From assembly GCF_009806555.1 (NCBI RefSeq), contig NZ_VUOK01000048.1, positions 118,935-182,934 of the forward strand: a stretch of 64,000 nt of DNA, read 5' to 3'. The position numbers and the translations under genes were made by a program. Shown piece by piece: positions 61,815 through 64,000 of this stretch (position 1 is its first letter; every line of letters starts with the position of its first letter). This DNA is from Methylobacterium sp. 2A (GTDB lineage: Bacteria > Pseudomonadota > Alphaproteobacteria > Rhizobiales > Beijerinckiaceae). A model generated the notes under the pieces. It was not told the origin of the DNA and searched no databases. It saw nothing but the letters and a program-made list of their open reading frames with translations.

Positions 61815-62814
61815 CGTCCCTTAGGACCCCCGCCGTCAGGATCTCGATCCTCTCCCGCCCGTCGGGCATCGTCGTCCGGGTCGGCCTGTGCGCCTCGTCG
61901 TAAAGCACCAGCACGCCCTCCTGGGTCTCCATCACGCGCTTACGAGGCTTCTGCACGCGCTCCGGATCGATCTCGAACGATTCCTCCGCGACGCCGCGGT
62001 CCCGCAGTTGGCGCTCCAGGGTCCCTCGGATCGACGCACCTTCCGGCAGCACGCCGAAGAGCGCCGTCAGCAGCGGCTCGCGATCTTCCGGGTCGTAGCG
62101 CTGGCCGCCCTGCCGCAGGACATCGTAAAGCCGGTTGACGCCGCCGGCCTGCACATCCGCGGGCAGATCGGGCTTATGGGTCTTGTAGGCGACCTTGACG
62201 GCCTCGACGAGCTTGCCGGACAGGTCGCCCGGCTCGTTCACGCGGCGCGCGTTCAGGAAGCCCTCGAAGTATTCCGAGATGTGCGTCCGCTTGCTGCGGT
62301 CGCGGACCATCACATGGCCGCCCGACCCCGGCGCCAGGCGAACAAGGGCGATCTTCTGCATGGCTTCCGGTTTCTTCACGAACGCCTCCTGGAGCCGTTC
62401 GAGGCGAGGCTGTGCGGCACCGAGCGAGTAGCGGACCACCTCGTCGTGGTCGTACTTGACCAGCGCGTAGACCGGGTCGTCCGTGCCGACCCCGAGCTCG
62501 AACACGAGGAACGCCCCGTTGCTCGTCCCGGAGCGGTGCCGGGTATGGAAGTCCCGGGCCAATGCCTGCGTCCCGGCTGTGAAGTCGCCGCCTCCCGCGA
62601 TGCCGCGGAGCGCCGCCTCGACGCCGGAACCGACGCGAAACGCGAACAGGTTGCCGGTCAGGGCCGAGCGCACCCGCGCGAGGAAAAAGGCTGGCTCCTG
62701 AAGCGGGGTGATCTCCGGCAGGAGGGTTGGCTCGTCGAGGTCCTTGCCGACCACATGGAAGATCATCCGCCGGATCGACAATGCGTCCTTCTCCGCATCG
62801 GTCAGAAAAGCCAT
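61780..62814 (-). CDS. Hypothetical protein resembling nucleoid-associated (NA37/YejK-like) proteins, 344 aa
   Basis: The central block FHTRHRSGTSNGAFLVFELG then PVYALVKYDHDEVVRYSL and MVRDRSKRTHISEYFEGFLN fits my memory of the 37-kDa nucleoid-associated family, where a first domain is followed by an effector-like helical half. The match is not certain. The C-terminus is beta and charged (KPRKRVMETQEGVLVLYDEA). It is the first gene of the two-gene unit. Functions from chromosome-associated binding to toxin-like RNA or DNA binding are open. Confidence 0.6.
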   Translation of the reverse strand: MAFLTDAEKDALSIRRMIFHVVGKDLDEPTLLPEITPLQEPAFFLARVRSALTGNLFAFRVGSGVEAALRGIAGGGDFTAGTQALARDFHTRHRSGTSNGAFLVFELGVGTDDPVYALVKYDHDEVVRYSLGAAQPRLERLQEAFVKKPEAMQKIALVRLAPGSGGHVMVRDRSKRTHISEYFEGFLNARRVNEPGDLSGKLVEAVKVAYKTHKPDLPADVQAGGVNRLYDVLRQGGQRYDPEDREPLLTALFGVLPEGASIRGTLERQLRDRGVAEESFEIDPERVQKPRKRVMETQEGVLVLYDEAHRPTRTTMPDGRERIEILTAGVLRDDVDTENRSRGR

Positions 62815-63641
62815 CTCGCTCCCTGGGGTCGCATCGTTCCTCTCACGACCGGTATAGCGAGGGCAGCCGGATCCCGCCCGCGGTCATTCAACCTCAGGAT
62901 GGTTTTCAACCGGGACAATCGGCCCGACGTCTGTCTTGTTCTGCTTATGTTCTCATGATTGCCAGCGCGATGCAACCTCGCGGCGCGATGGCAGGCGGCG
63001 CTGCGAGAGAACTCGGCGCGATGCCGTGATCACCCGCGTCACGGTTCGTCCGCTAGGGTGGGAGCCGAAGCTAAGCTCTGGCAGCCATTTGGCAGGAAAA
63101 GCAGCGACCGTACGCCACCGGCGGCCCTATCGACCGCCACCTTCACCACGACCGGGCGCCACCATTGGCCCGACACGATTTCGCCTTACCCGGCGGCCGT
63201 TTCGCCGGGAAAGCCGTCATGTCGCGGGGAGGCCGAGCCGTCGCACTCACCGGGCACAACCGCCATTCCCGGACGATGCCATGAATTTGCTGCCCGGGTT
63301 ATGGACGGGTCGGGGATGGCCGACAGAGAAGAGGTGGTTGTGACGCTGTCGACGGGCCTACGTCAGCTGACCCGGCTCGCCGAGCGGATGCGAGGGAAGG
63401 AGAGCCCGACGTCCCGTCGGCGCGGAGGCGAGGTCGGTGGCGTGCCGGAGGATAGGGGCGTGTGGCTGTCGGGCGCAGTTGCTGGGTGCTGAAGCGGTTT
63501 TCTATCGTCCTTCAATAACTTGCACCCATATGGTTCGATCTGCCGCCCGCTGAGATCCGATTTGGCGCCAACAGAGGTTCTATCTTCGGGTTCGGCGGCT
63601 TGCTCATCGATGCGCGCCTTGATGCGGGCGGCTGAGCATCC
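62815..63641. other. Gene-free interval, about 830 bp, with repeat copy B
   Basis: No convincing gene. Repeat copy B lies at 63080-63177, and a third, looser relative of its first 25 bases (GGCGGCCGTTTCGCCGGGAA) lies just after, from about 63192. The right part (63500-63640) is less GC-rich. A transposon end could lie here; none was proven. Confidence 0.45.
63080..63177. repeat. Imperfect direct repeat, copy B (about 98 bp)
   Basis: Partner of 60230-60327, same orientation, no gaps. The module 60387-62814 lies between them. Confidence 0.6.
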
Positions 63642-64000
63642 TCATAGACCGATTTTCGAGCCGTGTGGGCCCAGCCAACCGGGAGTCGGGTGTTTGATGG
63701 CGCAGAGGCGTAAAAGTCGGCTCTTTGTTGGCGCGAAGTCGGGCTTGGAGTGCTTGGCGCTGACGCTAAAGGGTTGATATCGTTGAGGGGGTAGTCGCGC
63801 CTTATCTGACGCCCTAGATTTCCGTACAGAACTGCGAAGACCGGGCGTGGATGATGAGCCTGCCCCGGCGATAGGCGCCTCCAGGCCTGCCTGGTCGCCT
63901 ATGATGCGGATCACGTCCGCCCCAACCTCCACCCTGTCGACAATCGCCTGAAGCCACGCTTTGCGGAACGGGATGTCTCCCGCCGTCACGTTCTCCGCAT
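63642..64000 (-). CDS. 3' part of a serine recombinase (resolvase family), partial
   Basis: Read from the right edge, the minus strand gives AENVTAGDIPFRKAWLQAIV then DRVEVGADVIRIIGDQAGLE, which matches the C-terminal end of large serine recombinases (LPFRKAYLQAIVDRVEVDD..IRIIG). The gene starts outside the window. After the conserved end the frame runs on for about 75 residues through sequence (GSSSTPGLRSSVRKSRASDK) common at such 3' ends, so the true stop may have been lost by frameshift. Confidence 0.7.
   Translation of the reverse strand, partial: AENVTAGDIPFRKAWLQAIVDRVEVGADVIRIIGDQAGLEAPIAGAGSSSTPGLRSSVRKSRASDKARLPPQRYQPFSVSAKHSKPDFAPTKSRLLRLCAIKHPTPGWLGPHGSKIGL

Noticed and set aside
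62959..63492. 177-codon open frame after the NA37-like gene
   Set aside because: It crosses repeat copy B, has no ribosome site and no recognisable domain, so I treat the interval as non-coding.

Overview
The window is very GC-rich, dense in overlapping genes and free of rRNA, tRNA and CRISPR. Its gene types (CusAB and CzcAB-like efflux, DUF4396, a Csp-type copper protein, a KfrA-like plasmid protein, Tn7-like transposition genes) fit a Methylobacterium/Methylorubrum-like alphaproteobacterium, most likely a megaplasmid or an integrated accessory island. The organism call is inference; the gene calls rest on motifs read in the translations.

1-28.5 kb is a heavy-metal island. It holds a TolC-like outer-membrane factor, two paralogous ABC-type membrane halves that lack an ATPase domain, a cation/proton antiporter, and a Zn/Cd/Pb P-type ATPase translationally coupled to a signal peptidase II and divergent from a MerR-family regulator across a perfect dyad. 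Next comes a copper block on the minus strand (CopA-type ATPase, DUF4396, two DUF305 proteins, a 16-Cys Csp protein), a CzcB/CzcA-type RND pair with small secreted His/Cys-rich proteins, CopZ behind a CueR-type promoter, and a CusB/CusA RND operon with FixH-like and DUF411 proteins. A NYN-domain nuclease sits between the two RND blocks.

28.5-42.1 kb looks like plasmid-type accessory backbone: a class III cyclase with a membrane tail, a lipoprotein, an N-terminally truncated TIR gene and a KfrA-like DNA-binding protein. Two related ParA-like proteins without a P-loop follow. Then come a metallophosphoesterase, a soluble FtsH-like AAA+/M41 protease, a second metallophosphoesterase with lost catalytic residues, and a PolB-like 3'-5' exonuclease.

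42.1-50.8 kb carries a Tn7-like transposition module: structured repeats, a mini TnsB-core gene, a catalytically degenerate TnsA paralogue, then an intact TnsA, TnsB (DDE), TnsC (AAA+) and a long TniQ/TnsD, mostly joined by 4-8-base overlaps.

50.8-62.8 kb is a defence-type cargo. On the minus strand is a short type II CBASS operon (CD-NTase, stand-alone E2-like protein, patatin CapV), followed by a second membrane-anchored lipase-like protein (DUF2235). Divergent from it is a three-gene operon: a sigma-70-like protein, a Cro/CI-like protein and an 1140-residue fusion of an ImmA-type metallopeptidase, a UvrD-type helicase and an Fe-S RecB-nuclease-like tail. This arrangement is the best candidate for an undescribed system: it recalls CapH/CapP control of CBASS, but with the peptidase fused to a DNA-end-processing helicase. 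A two-gene module (triple-TM protein plus a possible nucleoid-associated-like protein) follows, bracketed by two gap-free ~98-bp imperfect direct repeats. The window ends in the 3' part of a serine recombinase.
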